DNA of 64,000 bases from Steinernema hermaphroditum (GCA_030435675.1 CM059621.1:8432001-8496000); one strand, 5' to 3'. Positions 12,840 to 24,186 are shown, counted from the stretch's first letter. Program-made: numbers and translations. The notes: generated from the letters alone by a model not told the origin.

Positions 12840-15763
12840 ATGATCGTCCTCTTCTGGATTCTGCTTCTGCCGATGGCGATGGCGGACGTCCCCCACTGCA
12901 AGCAGTTCTCCTCGCAGCGGAAGAGCATCATGGGGACTCTTCTGCAGGACTACGACAAGGCCACCTTCCCCTCCAACCACTCCATCGACGTTCAGGCCGA
13001 GGTACGGTGGCACTTTGCCTGAAATCGAGCGTAAAATCACCGTTTCGACCGGGGAGACACAGACGATAAGTGGGTCCAGCCTCTCGTGTTATCGTAGTTT
13101 GTACTTGGCCCAAGTAGACGACCACTCTCTGACCATATCATACATGAAACGACGTCACTTCCCCATCATAACTCCGGACATGGACGCTTCTGGATGGCCA
13201 AAACACGACCCACTTCCTCGGGCACAAACCCTCTGTTCCCCCCTCGTGACCACAAAAGTGCAAAGGGGCAATTAGCATTCCGTGCGCGTCCTGGAAATTC
13301 GAGGCGAATGCGAATGGAGGACCGCCGCCGAATACAAATAAACTCTGCAAGTTTTTGGACTCCGAAATGAGTCATCTCAGTGGCGCTATTAGCTGCAATG
13401 AGCGCTTAGCACATCCGAGAGAATGGGCTGTTCAGGCAAAAAGTCGTGAAGTTCCAGAATACGAATATGCGATGATCATCGATCATCATCGATTTGTGAT
13501 GTCCTTCATCTGTGTTCAACCATAGATCATGCTTCAACAAAACAGATACATTGCGTTTCACTGCGGATTCTGCAATATCCGATGTTTCTGAGGGCGTAGC
13601 GCACCAACTAGAATATAGCTGTTTTCTCCAGTCGTCGGAGCATCTGTGCAAGCCTGTCGTTTGAGATCAGTTCAGACATGAAAACGCACCAATCGAGCGA
13701 TAAGAAGGCCGACTGTTCCAAAACGCTTTTGACGATAAGCCAAGCACAAGCGTTTACTGTACAAAGGTGTGCCAGAAATCGTTTGGATGTTTGTGTTTCC
13801 ATGAAATTACATTCATTTGCATGACAAGATATGATTTTTATGCGACGGCATTCATGGATCGTTCTATGGTTTGCAGTGAAGCCTGATTCCACTTTGCTAT
13901 CTCAGGAAATGTATGCTGTAGGAGCAGTTTTGATGAAAGGGTGAAAAACAAAGATAGCATAAGTTTGTATTTTCTACCTTACACTTCGTCTGCAGACCAT
14001 TTGCTTCAAGTAGAGATGCCGACTCGACGAAATTGGGTTGCTCCGGCTCCGGTTCGAGCTCCAGCTCAGTTGGCATCTCTGACTTCAAGCAGCTCTTTTC
14101 GTGACCGTGTTTATCCTCTGAAACGTTGCCCTGAAAGGCACTCCGACGGAAATTGGAGTAGCAAATGCCCATGTCAATCACCTCTCTTTCCCTTCCTCGT
14201 CCATTCTAGGGAAGTTCGCCCTTCTTTGCAGGGGCAGAAGTGAGTGCCGCCGTCACTCAAGCGAACTAATCTAATCCGTCACAGTGTCCTTCTCCTTTTG
14301 TCGCAAAAAGGTCTCCAAAGAACTCATTAGGGCCAAGATGCCTCGACATCTCCACAATTGACGGAAACACATTAGGGCTAGCGTGTTTAGGTAACCATCC
14401 AGGACATCGGGTCCCTCTCCGAGATCACCTCTTCCTTCATCGTCGACCTCTGGTTCTCGCAGATCTGGACCGACCCGCGGCTCGTCTACTCGCACCTCTC
14501 CTGCAAGACCAACCTTAGCCTTGACGAGTCCGTCGCGCAGAAGATCTGGTCGCCGAACATCTGCTTCATCAACAGCAAAGACACCTACATCCACATGTAA
14601 GCTTTCAAGAAGGATCGGGAACTGGCTACAGTACATCGTTCCACAGGGAAGCCTATCAACACTAACATAACTTCTTCAGGTCACCCGAAGCGAACATCCT
14701 CCTCATCATCTATCCAAACGGCACTATCTTCCTCAACCACAGGTACCCCTCCCTGGCACTGGGAATACCGTAACCCTGTGCAGAATGCGAGTGCACGGCC
14801 GCTGCAACATGCGCCTCGAGAACTTTCCGCTCGACACCCAGAAGTGCCACTTGACACTCGAGTCCTGTGGCTACTCGATAGCCGAGGTGCGCCTCCACTG
14901 GATGCCGTGGAGCCCGGTTACGGTAGCCAGCGACCACTTCCAGCTGCCCGACTTCCGCTTCGTCAACTTCTCCTACGAGAGACGCATCAAACAGTACACC
15001 GCCGGCTCGTGGGATCAGCTCATCCTCCATTTTACTTTCAAACGACTCTACGGGTTCTACATCCTTCAGGCCTACTTACCCAGGTGCGCCCTTAGTCCTG
15101 CTCGTAGCCGACCGCCTCTTTAGCTATCTTTCCGTCTTCATCTCGTGGATCTCCTTCTACATCGACTCCAAAGCGCTCCCTGCCAGGATCATCCTAGGAG
15201 TCAACGCGCTCATGGCCTTGACTTTCCAGGTACTCAAACCGAGATCTGCGCCCCTACCGTACTCCTTCAGATGGGTAACGTGGTGAAGAACCTGCCCCGG
15301 GTGTCGTACGTGAAGGCGATCGACCTGTGGTTCTTCGTGTGCGTCTCCTTCATCTTCATGTCGCTCTGCGAGCTGGCCGTCGTCGGCTTTCTCGACAAGA
15401 TGCACGACGCGAAACAGAAGAAGAAGGTGAAAGCGGCGCGCAAGATGAAGACGATGATGGTCGGCCAGGTGGCCGACGGCATGTTCCTCGCCCTCTCCGG
15501 GTGAGTAGCTTCCTGGTGGCCACTGACTCCGTTTCAGTGACCCCGCCGGGAACGACGAACTCATCGACAGCTACTTCCGGCGCTCCCAGAACCTCTCCCA
15601 ACTCAGGAGGGTCAAGATCGGGCGGCTGGGCAACAAAGTGGACTTCTGCTGCGCCCGAGTCTTTCCTCTCCTCTTCGCAAGTGGGTCTCGCCCCGCCTAC
15701 AGTACCCCTACCCTGCTTTCAGCTTTCAACATCTTCTACTGGTTCTACTACTTGACGCGGTGA
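12840..15763 (+). CDS. Cys-loop ligand-gated anion channel subunit
   Basis: Eight exons (12840-13001, 14391-14596, 14680-14742, 14784-15083, 15124-15229, 15271-15500, 15538-15680, 15723-15763) give 416 aa. Order: signal peptide ([15 protein letters not shown]), ligand-binding domain with the YDKATFP start and [19 protein letters not shown], the 15-residue Cys-loop ([15 protein letters not shown]) at about residue 150, then M1 ([19 protein letters not shown]), M2 ([17 protein letters not shown]), M3 ([19 protein letters not shown]), a basic M3-M4 loop of about 75 residues, and M4 ([15 protein letters not shown]) at the extreme C-terminus. The PAR motif before M2 is the anion-selectivity filter of GABA/glycine/glutamate/amine-gated chloride channels. 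The [12 protein letters not shown] pore helix recalls the nematode amine-gated group (MOD-1/LGC-type), but I cannot settle the ligand. The subunit acts as a pentamer in the plasma membrane. Intron 1 is 1.4 kb; all others are under 85 bp. The 3' end converges on the CLN3 homologue. Confidence 0.9.
13002..14390 (+). other. long first intron of the channel gene
   Basis: A 1.39-kb GTACGG...TTTAG intron in a gene whose other introns are 37-83 bp. It contains only unsupported open frames and short repeats such as ATGATCATCGATCATCATCG near 13471. In nematodes an unusually long first intron often carries enhancers; that role is inferred here. Confidence 0.5.
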
Positions 15764-15807
15764 CCTTTCCGTCCTCCTCCCTCCTTCCTTCCACTCACCA
15801 CTACGGG

Positions 15808-15823
15808 AATAAAGAGCTTTATT
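15808..15823. terminator. bidirectional polyadenylation signal
   Basis: AATAAAGAGCTTTATT places AATAAA on the plus strand at 15808-15813 and on the minus strand at 15818-15823. It lies 45 bp after the channel stop codon and 53 bp after the CLN3 homologue stop codon, so the two convergent transcripts probably share overlapping 3' ends. Confidence 0.7.
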
Positions 15824-15875
15824 AACAACTTGAGCGTATATACAAAAACGGAGGGGCAGGGCTACCGTATACCTG

Positions 15876-18800
15876 TCAGTGGTGTATGACATGCGTGCAG
15901 ATGGCGTTGTGTGTGGGGATGGCGAGCGTGCCGGCGATGGCGATTCCGATGGCGTCGGCGAGCGTTGCGAAACCCATGCTGAACTCGCGCGTCTCGGGTG
16001 TCGACTGAAAGGGAACTGTAGCTGCTTCCGATGAGTGGAGGACGCCTACCGTAGTGTGGATGGCATTGAAGGTGTTCGCGTAGGACCACCCGCCGAGGAA
16101 GCCCTCGAAGAGGACGATTCCGAAGACGATGAGGATGTTGGGGATGAAGCGATTCGTCGCCTCGAAGGAGAAGAAGACGGCGTTGGCCACCTGGAAGGGG
16201 CGGGTTGGGGAGGGGAACGGTCGAGATAGGTACCTGTAAGATGGCCAAGACGGGCAGCATCTTGATGGGAAGAAGGAAGAGGGAGATGGAGGTGCGCGAG
16301 AGGAAAACGCCGATCTGGTAGAGGACCTGGTACCAGCGGTACTGTCGTCGCGGAGACATTCCGAGGCCCGTGGCGCAGTCGAACACCACCAGTTCCATCT
16401 GAAAGGAGGTTAGAGGGTCAGCTGGCCAGCTCTTACCAGCCCCTGGTTAATGAAGTATTCGGCGAAGTAAACGACAGCCAGGGGAACCATGTACTTCAGA
16501 AGGGGCTTGATCATGACGAGTTTGTCGCTGAGGCTGAAGTCGGTCCTGCTTGTCTTCTTCGCAGGGATCGGCTCGGGTCTTTCTAAAGACACTTCGATGG
16601 AGCGCCGAGAGGCCAAGGTGTACCTGGACAAGGGGCGACCTTTCTCGGAGTGCAGTCTTGTGGAACGAGGTAGGTGGAGGGCGCGAAGAGGTCCACTTGG
16701 TGCACTGTCTCGGGTTTCTCTAGGACTCCCCAGAATCTGCAAGATCGAGGGTGAAGAAGGCACGCGAACTGGGACGCACACAACGGCGAAGAGGATTGGC
16801 ACGGCGGTCATCATGAGAAGGGCAGTTCGTGGCGAGAGCCCGCCCAGAGTGGAGTCCGTCAGGACCGTGTAGGTGGTGGAGCCGATCAGTCCCGACGCAC
16901 CCGTGCCTGAGGACCAGGTCGAGATCACGTAGCTGAAGGACGGATGATTAGGGGGATCTTCTGGAGGGACATACGAAGGGAAGTGGGAGGCGAGCGGGAG
17001 ATAGGTGATGTCGCCGAATCCGACGGCGATGCTGGCCACGACGACCCCCGTGAGTCCCATCACGATGTCTGTGGACTGGGATACGATAACGAAGGCGATC
17101 AGCTGGCCGGCGATGATGAAGAGGTGACGCACTCTGAAAGGGGGGGACGTGACTGGGTGGGAAAGTGGCCATGTTGACGGGAAGATGAGGTGGACATTGA
17201 TGGATTGGGGACGCTTCGAGTTATTTGCCACGGAGATCATTCGAAGTGCACCAAAGATCGAAAGTTCGATCTCACTTGATATCAAAGAAACACTTCGGGG
17301 ACTCAAAGGGTGCAAGAAGAACAGTGCTTTTTCCACACCGTGCACTTGCGTCGAAACTAGACGAAGAGCGGCAACTACGGTCTTTGTGCTCATGAGACGT
17401 CCTGCACGTCCTAATACCGGGTGGGGCATAAATACTGTAAGTGGGTCAAACTTTTCAATTTGTCCTGCTTTTTCTGCTTTTTATACCATTTCTGTTGTTA
17501 TATTCGTGTTCCTCGTCCTTTCTCGATCTAGGATTGCTGTTTCCCCTGTTATTTTTCTCCTTGCCCCTTCGACAAAATGGTGTCCCAAAATGACCGTTTT
17601 GCTACCATCGCTGATTAAAAGTGTGGAATTTCCAGAAGCGTCTAAACGCCTTAATCAAATTGTCAAGGAGGGGATTTCGAACAGAATTCAAGTATGTTGT
17701 ACAGAATTTCCTAGCCAATCTTACAGTTATGAATTCATTTTGTTTCCTTGTCGTAAATGAAAAGTTATGAGCAGTTTTTCCACTTACATTATTTATGCCC
17801 CACCCGGTACACTAAAAGTTTTCCTCCACTGTAATTACATTGCTATGTTGTGGAAGGTGTTATTTACCAAGCAGTTAATGACCTCAGAAGGCGCAAAAAC
17901 AACGTGCATTTTTCGGTTCAAGACCGGTTTCTGATCGTCTGATTGTCTGATCGCAGTTCGATAGAAGTAAAACGTAAACAGTACAATGGGACAGCCTTAG
18001 AAGGACAGCGATCGTTCTTTACGAGAGCACGTCGACTGCCTAAGATGAACTGAGAATTGAAAACGAAAAATGCAAACGTTTCTAAAGGGCCATTTATAGT
18101 CTGCGCGACACAAAACCCCCTTTTTTGTGTCGCTTAGCTTGTCTACGCGTGACTATATATGCAAAACCAAATAAAACTGCACAGTCGTGATGCTTTCGGA
18201 TCGGGCTATCAAACCATCAAAAGAAAAAAATTGTGGGACATGACATGTAGGTTAACTTAACTGTCGCTTAGCTTTAACTTGACTGTCGCTTAGCTACGCG
18301 ACACAGCTGCGCGACAGTCAAGTTAAAGCTAAGCGACAGTTAAGTTAACCTACGCAAAGTCAACCTAAAAATTTTTTATGCTGATGATTTTATATCCCGA
18401 TCCGAAAGCATCATCACTGTGCAGTTTTATTTGGTTTTGCGTACATAGTCACGCGTAGACAAGCTAAGCGACACAAAAAAGGGCGTTTTGTGTCGCGCAG
18501 ACTATAAATGGCCCTTAAGTGGTTATTTTTCAAGGTTCAGTTTTCATCGAAAAGTTCATTAGGTGTTCCGAAACCAATGAGGTCAACAAAGATCAAAACA
18601 CAATGAGAGATGTGGGTGGAAACCATATTCGAGGTTCCCTGGGTTCCACCAGGAAATCTTATGTTCTAGCAAGTTTCCTTAGTCCTCTAAAATGACCCCA
18701 AAGTCGCATAAGCTACCTAAGAGCTTCTTTGTGTCTTACCCAAATGGAACTCTCCTAATCAGAAATGGCGCCGTGGTCTTCACGATCAGAGTGGGCAAAA

Positions 18801-19145
18801 TGTCAGCGAGGAGGATGGCGCCCGTGGAGATGGGCGAACACTTTTGGTCCCTCAGAGATGCCTAGAACGAACTCTACACTTAGAATCTACAGTATTCCGA
18901 GGCCCTACTATACAATGGAGGGCGGTGCCGTTCGCCCGGAAAGCTGATTCTCTGTCGTCGAAGGATGTGGCGCCGTCCAAGATGTCGGCAGCCGCCGCCA
19001 ACATCACGATGTAGGCGAAGTTGTTGCAGAGTCCGAGGAACCTGCAGGGAGGCTCGTTCAGGCCCGGACGCTCGGGACTTACTCACCAGTAGCCGATCAA
19101 ATTGCGCACGCGACTCCGTTCCTCGTCCTTCTTCTCGATGGCCAT
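15876..19145 (-). CDS. cln-3: CLN3 (battenin) homologue, lysosomal membrane protein
   Basis: Ten exons (19145-19087, 19041-18909, 18861-18740, 17133-16975, 16932-16780, 16736-16624, 16582-16437, 16398-16234, 16190-16050, 16004-15876) sum to 439 aa, almost exactly the human CLN3 length (438). Family signatures are clear: NLIGYWFLGLCNNFAYIVML at the N-terminus, ILLADILPTLIVKTTAP, VVYFAEYFINQGL, the YRWYQVLYQIGVFLSRTS block, FEGFLGGWSYANTFN, and TREFSMGFATLADAIGI near the C-terminus. Human CLN3 is the Batten-disease protein, an MFS-like multi-span protein of late endosomes and lysosomes needed for glycerophosphodiester export. A TTTCAG 11 bases before the ATG may be a trans-splice acceptor. The fifth and sixth introns (43 and 41 bp) contain no obligatory stop, and one long frame runs through that area. 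I preferred the spliced version because it restores FWGVLEKPETVHQVDLF and the family length. Intron 3 (17134-18739) holds two foldback elements. Confidence 0.9.
17417..17807. mobile_element. 391-bp miniature inverted-repeat element with TA target duplication
   Basis: The ends are inverted repeats of about 28 bp starting CCGGGTGGGGCATAAATA, with a single mismatch between arms, flanked on both sides by TA. TA duplication with this structure is typical of non-autonomous Tc1/mariner-type elements. No transposase is encoded; an open frame crossing it has no domain. It sits in intron 3 of the CLN3 homologue. Confidence 0.8.
18085..18516. mobile_element. 432-bp foldback element with nested hairpin
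   Basis: The outer arms (18085-18205 and 18395-18516) are near-perfect inverted repeats beginning AAGGGCCATTTATAGTCTGC. The centre (about 18250-18352) is itself a long palindrome built from GTTAACTTAACTGTCGCTTA and its complement. Runs such as TGTGTCGC and GCTAAGCGACA recur. It should fold into one long hairpin. No coding capacity; the target duplication is not clear. It lies 277 bp from the preceding element in the same intron. Confidence 0.8.
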
Positions 19146-19690
19146 GGCTATGTGATCTGAAAGCAGAGGTGATCCCCTCGTGAGAACGTCGCCAGGCGCG
19201 AGTTTGTCCGCGAAATCGCGAGCAACCTACACGCAAAGGGTCGCTTTCACGAAGAGACGCCCCGAGACTGTTTACTTGAGTACCGGTTGGAACATCTCCC
19301 AGGCTGGAAAATTCCACTTGGAGGGGAGGAGCCGGCTGACCTTAGAAGGCGGATTAGACCTTTGAAGGAAGTGTTTGCCGGGATTAGGGGGATTTTCGCA
19401 TTTTTGGAGGTTCAAGGTTGGGGAAGTCGAGGAATGCGATCTTAGATGTAGAGGAGTTCGGCGTGTGGTCGCCAAAGCGGGTTTTCGCTTTTGGATTTTG
19501 CAGAGCGTGTTATCCACGCGCGCAAAAGTTGGAAGATGTTCGACTCTATCACGATCAAAGGCGAAGGGTTCGAGAATCAAAGAGATCAGCCGGGTTTGCA
19601 CTTTTATAAATATTCCTTCTGGGCTTCCACTATCTTGAATACCATTGGCACTTCGAGTTGAGTTCGAGTTACCTTTTTCGACTCGACTAA
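19146..19690. other. intergenic, upstream of the CLN3 homologue
   Basis: About 545 bp with no supported gene. It should contain the CLN3-homologue promoter. The open frame at 19272-19775 on the minus strand mostly reads into the following inverted repeat and is not credible. Confidence 0.5.
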
Positions 19691-20464
19691 CAAGGGAACC
19701 TCGCGAAGTGATACGCGCCGATCGGGCTGCGGTGAGGTGGGACGAATAGAGGGAGGGCTGGGGAGTCAAACGCACATAAACTCAGCGGCCCGAAATTAAG
19801 GCATGTACCCAAAACATGGCCACGAAGTTGCAAAAATTCACAGCACTCGATACTAGTACGCTTGCAATGGCTGCAAGCGGCATTGCCTGTGTGGTCGAGT
19901 GGTAGTGCTGTGGTTACCAATACATAAGGGAGTGGTGGTTCGAACCCCTGCGGGTCCAAAACTTTTTAATTTATCTTCAATCACCTTTTCTCGTATGTTT
20001 TACGCATTACTCTGATTTACTTTACCTTTACCACAACAGAATTAATGTCCATCGTTATTAATGAATATCGATAATTTCCGGCTCTAAAGGAAATGATCGT
20101 GTTTTTTTGTATGTGGGAAGTAGACTGTGGGAAAATAACCAAAGTAACGCGTAAAACATATGAGAAAAGTTGATTGATGATAAATAAACAATTTTGGCCC
20201 CGCAGGGGTTCGAACCACCACTCCCCTATGTATTGGTAACCGACAGCACTACCACTCGACCACACAGGCAATGCCGCTTGCAGCCATTGCGGTCGTACTA
20301 GTATCGAGTGCTGTGAATTTTTGGAACTTCGTGGCCATGTTTTGGGTACATGCCTTAATTTCGGGCCACTGAGTTTATGTGCGTTTGACTCCCCAGCCCA
20401 CCCTCTATTCGTCCCACCTCACCGCAGCCCGATCGGCGCGTATCACTTCGCGAGGTTCCCTTGT
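19691..20464. repeat. 774-bp palindrome of a tRNA-derived repeat
   Basis: Left arm 19691-19961 and right arm 20192-20464 are inverted copies, about 95% identical, around a 230-bp AT-rich spacer. Each inner end contains a tRNA-like block (19884-19957 and 20196-20269). Both have an A box (TGGTCGAGTGG) and a B box (GGTTCGAACCC). The acceptor stem pairs only with several wobbles and the T stem is imperfect, so I read this as a tRNA-derived (Ser/Leu-like) SINE or pseudogene, not a working tRNA. A related fragment (AGTCAAACGCACATAA) recurs at 32834-32849. Confidence 0.75.
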
Positions 20465-20530
20465 AAGTCAATTCGAGTGCTGCGATCACGATCACAGGTC
20501 GCACAAAAAGTGCTATAATGGAGTACAAAA

Positions 20531-20927
20531 TAGGGTTGGCAACCGAGTCAGTTCGAGTCAGTCGAAATAGGCGGCTGATCACTTAAATTTATTAAGGTTG
20601 ATTCCAGCTTTCTTCAACGTGATATTGGCGGAAAATTTCTAGCCCGGGCCCGCAAAAAAAAAATTAGAAAAATAAAGGAAAATTGACACCAAAAATCGAC
20701 CTGACTCGAAAAGTGACTCGAACCGACTCGACTCGAAAAAGCTCGAGTCATTTTTCGAGTCAGGTCGACTTTTGGTGTCACTTTTCTTTCGGTCTCAAAA
20801 GAATTTCATACGAGGCTAGAAATCTTCCGCCGATATCACAATGAAGAAAGCTGGAATCAACCTTAATAAATTTAACTGATCAGCCACCTATTTCGACTGA
20901 CTCGAACTGACTCGGTTGCCAACCCTA
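20531..20927. mobile_element. ~397-bp hAT-like foldback element
   Basis: The arms meet near 20745 and are inverted repeats of about 190 bp starting TAGGGTTGGCAACCGAGTCA. The terminal TAGGGTTGGCAAC resembles hAT-family ends (YAGGG...), and the flanks carry a near-perfect 8-bp direct repeat (GTACAAAA and GTACAAAT), the hAT target-duplication length. The middle is made of repeated GACTCGA units. No transposase is present. Confidence 0.7.
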
Positions 20928-23488
20928 GTACAAATATAGTAATGGAGTACAAGATAAAGTACAAACGAAAGTTTTCACTTTTCCATTTTTAAGAAACGAT
21001 AGTTGTAAAACTCGAAACTATGGCTCATTTTTTTGACTCAAATACCAACCATAATCTTGAACCTCTTCAACCTGAAGTTTGAATCTAAACTCCTCACATC
21101 GTTTGTTTTCGGGCTGAAACCTGAAGATTAAAAATATCGATTCAGTAGAATTCATTTTTGCACATGGCCTAACATCCAGTCACATGCCAAGATTTGATGC
21201 CCGAGGAGCCGAAAGAAGCCCAGAAAGTAGGATTTTTTTTGGAATTTTGGTGGGAATGTCACTCTTTTTTAATAAGAACAACGCCGTCTGTGAGTAGAAG
21301 GTGTGATAAGTTCTAGAACCGATAGTGGTGGACATCCACGATTATTTGGTAAACACGAAGATGTGCATAATAGGTCTGTGATCAAAGCTAAACGACCCTT
21401 TATGACAAAAGAACTGACGGTGCGTAAAAAAAGAGAAAGATGACTTGATCTCAGTGATGGAGGCTTAGCTTTCGAAAGATCATCAGCCTGACCCTTCAAA
21501 TTTGAACCTGGAAGATCTTGTCATTACGGTCCCTGACGTTCGCCCCGGATATCGAGTATCTTTTGCTCCACTTATACAGCGCCAGGTTCCGTTGAAAAAA
21601 GCAATAAATGAGTTTATCGGCAAAGTGCAAGCCATAATAATAAATTTGCTTTAATCCCATTTATACCTCAAAGGCACTTGTCGTTGTTTTGCCCTCCTAC
21701 GCCTATTCATTCCACTGCCGTGACCTGGCGCCGTTCGTTCCACGCCTGGAATGTCTCCGGCACGGCCAATCCCCTTATCGGGGATCGGCTCGGTTCCACG
21801 AGGCTAATTGCAACCAGGTGCGCCGAATCGTTCTCCGCCGTTAGCTCGGAGGGCACGCATCGTAATGAAAGGGATTAACGACTCCAATTAGGGCGGCGCG
21901 CTCGCGTGCGAGATGTTTACCGCGTTTTCCGGCTCGTTACCGGGTGGCGCGGCCCGCGGGCGCACTCCCAACGCGGATTCCGGACGGGGAGTGGCGGCGG
22001 ATCGGGGATTCGGCGCTTAAATACGGTCTCCGGGGTGCTTAGCGGGGAGGAAGCTGTCGTTCAGGCGTTGCCGTCGCCACTTCGGAGACCAGTTGCAGTC
22101 GCCGGAGGAGGAATATTTATGTGTTTTGCCTTTTGTAGTTTTGACCGAAACCGCGAAGACCCCCGAGGAGAATCATTTTGATCTTTTCGGGGAATCCGAC
22201 CCACATAAGTGCATTTCCATTTGTTCTCCTTTAGGCTCTGGAGTCTCAGAGTGATAGAGCTCTGAATAGGGTGAAGAGCATGACCACTGTGAGCGGAAAT
22301 ATTCCCTTTTAGGAACCTATGAAGCTGCCGGAAGAGGTTACGAAATCACTGGTTTTTGCAGGTCTTCGCAATGGACTGGGATCAAAGCAAAAGATCAGAA
22401 CCGTAAGAATCTGATCTCTAGTGATGCTTGGGATTAAGATGACACAAATCGCGAAATAATTCACATCTGAGGTTCTGTATTTTGTCGTTTATCTTAGAGA
22501 CAAGGCGTTCTTTTGAGAATTTTTCAACGGTCTAGGCTGAATGAAATGGACACTTTTTCAAATGTAAGGCCATTAGAGGAACCTCTCCTTCTCCCAGGAA
22601 GCCGAAACCATCCCGAAACAGTAATACAAACTTCTTCTGTCCAGCGAAAGCCTTCGACGTTCGAGCTGGGGAGTCCGAAAGGATCGTAAGGGCAAGTGAT
22701 GTGTTTGTGTCAGTGGAATGAACACTTTTATAACTGCTTGAAACTGGTTTCGGTACTGTCTAGACGCGTCTTGAAGCGTCGTTAATTGGAGCGTTGTAAA
22801 ATGCGACCCTAATCGACGGAGATTTTTACAAACGATTCTGATATGAACGGTATAGAATATGTGGCTGTATAGGTTCTAACCTGGACGTTCAAGACTTTAC
22901 TTAAAGAACGATCACAAATCGTTATGAAACGTACAGTACCCTCACCATTCTCCACAGCACACTCTCTTCTGAGCCCTTTCCGACATCTTTCATTTGAAAT
23001 CTCGACATTGCGTGTTTGAGATAATGAGTGTTGTGCGGAAAGGGATACAACGTTTATAATCATAGCTGTGAAGCTGTCTCTTTCAAGAGACAGAGCTCGA
23101 GACACTGTTTTCTTTATGAAGTGTAGGCTTTTAAAAAATGGAATATTCCCCACGAAAATGGTCGTTTCAGGGCTTTTTCTTTCATATTTGCTTACCACTG
23201 TTGCCCCCCAATCTTTAAACCCGAAGAAACAAAGACCAGTTAGCGCCCTCCAATACCGCCTCTACCGTACCCTCGGTGCCCATTACTCCTAATCCAAAAA
23301 TTACAACATCGCGTGATTGGGGCGTAATTGCCCCCTTGGCCTCCGTTCGCACCTCCACGTCCCTCCTTCCGGAGGACAAAGATCAGGAAATAGATTTGAG
23401 TCCGCGCGGCGCGGAGTAAACACGGAGTTACCTACAATCGGGCGCGCTGACTCGGCCATTTAGCCTCGGGGTGATTTCAGAAGCGGCG
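20928..23488. other. intergenic, upstream of the bHLH gene, with a GC-rich island
   Basis: No supportable gene. A minus-strand open frame at 22809-23198 has no domain or splice support. A sharply GC-rich block at about 21690-22140, non-coding in all frames, lies 1.3 kb upstream of the bHLH gene and contains CAATTAGGG-type sites; it is a candidate enhancer. A second, smaller GC-rich block at 23310-23460 borders the bHLH start. Confidence 0.5.
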
Positions 23489-23987
23489 ATGTCGGTGGGC
23501 CGAAGACGCACCCCTTCGAGCCGGAGTGTGACCCGGAAGGCCACGGACTACAAGATGAAGAACGAGAGGGAACGGCAGCGCATCCGCCAAGTGAACGAGG
23601 TGAGTGCACGTAAACAGTCTTTGTTTTCTGTCTCCTACTGATAACTCTGTTTGTTTTCTTTTGTTTTCTGTTGCACGCAGAAAGGACTCGAGGAAACGGC
23701 GGGGCGGGAGCCTTTGTTTGACAATTAGGGCCGGTGATGCCAAGAAGGAAAAAGAGGGCTGATCGAATCAGAGAACAGGGGCGTCGACCTCGAAGCCTTG
23801 ATTGATTCCATTCTTTCAGGCGTTTGATGAACTGCGCCACCGGGTGCCCGTCTATAAAGCGACGTCCAAACGCGTCTCGAAGCTGCGGATCCTCGAGGGG
23901 GCCATCGAGTACATCCGCGCCCTGTCCAAGCACCTGGAGACGATCAAGGAGTCGAAGCCGCCCAAGAAGACGAAGGGCCACAAATGA
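23489..23987 (+). CDS. small group-A bHLH transcription factor
   Basis: Exons 23489-23599 and 23820-23987 give 92 aa, almost all of it the bHLH domain. The basic region and helix 1 read NERERQRIRQVNEAFDELR, which has the E-box-contacting Glu (NERER) and the conserved Arg. The loop is VPVYKATSKRVSK, and helix 2 is LRILEGAIEYIRALSKHLE. The NERER...VN pattern and SK-LRILEGAIEYIRAL resemble achaete-scute-like and related proneural factors, which dimerise with E/daughterless proteins to specify neurons or other lineages. The tail is short and basic (KESKPPKKTKGHK). The intron sits inside the bHLH domain, between helix 1 residues E and A. A TTTCAG 8 bases before the ATG is a candidate trans-splice site. 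The ortholog group cannot be fixed by eye. Confidence 0.85.
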
Positions 23988-24186
23988 TCGATCGATTTAT
24001 CTCTCCACCAACTTATGTATAACAAATGCGGCGTCAGACGATAATTTATTGAAAGGGGCTACAGATGAACGGGAAGAAACGATAATGAGTTACGTCGGCG
24101 GCGGGGCCGGAAACAACAGAAGTTTACGCGAGAACTCAAACTTCGAATGTACAAGAAACACCAGAGAGAGGGACATAAATAGAGGA

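Noticed and set aside
16410..17429. CLN3 read as one continuous 339-codon exon
   Set aside because: Read-through of stop-free introns gives low-complexity inserts absent from CLN3; spliced exons restore family motifs and the 439-aa length.
17149..17760. 203-codon plus-strand frame
   Set aside because: It spans an exon and intron border of the CLN3 gene on the other strand and then a foldback element; no domain.
19884..19957. Functional tRNA in the palindrome
   Set aside because: The acceptor stem needs several wobble pairs and the T stem is mismatched; the block is part of a larger duplicated repeat.
22809..23198. 129-codon minus-strand frame
   Set aside because: No domain, no splice support and atypical codon use; probably chance.
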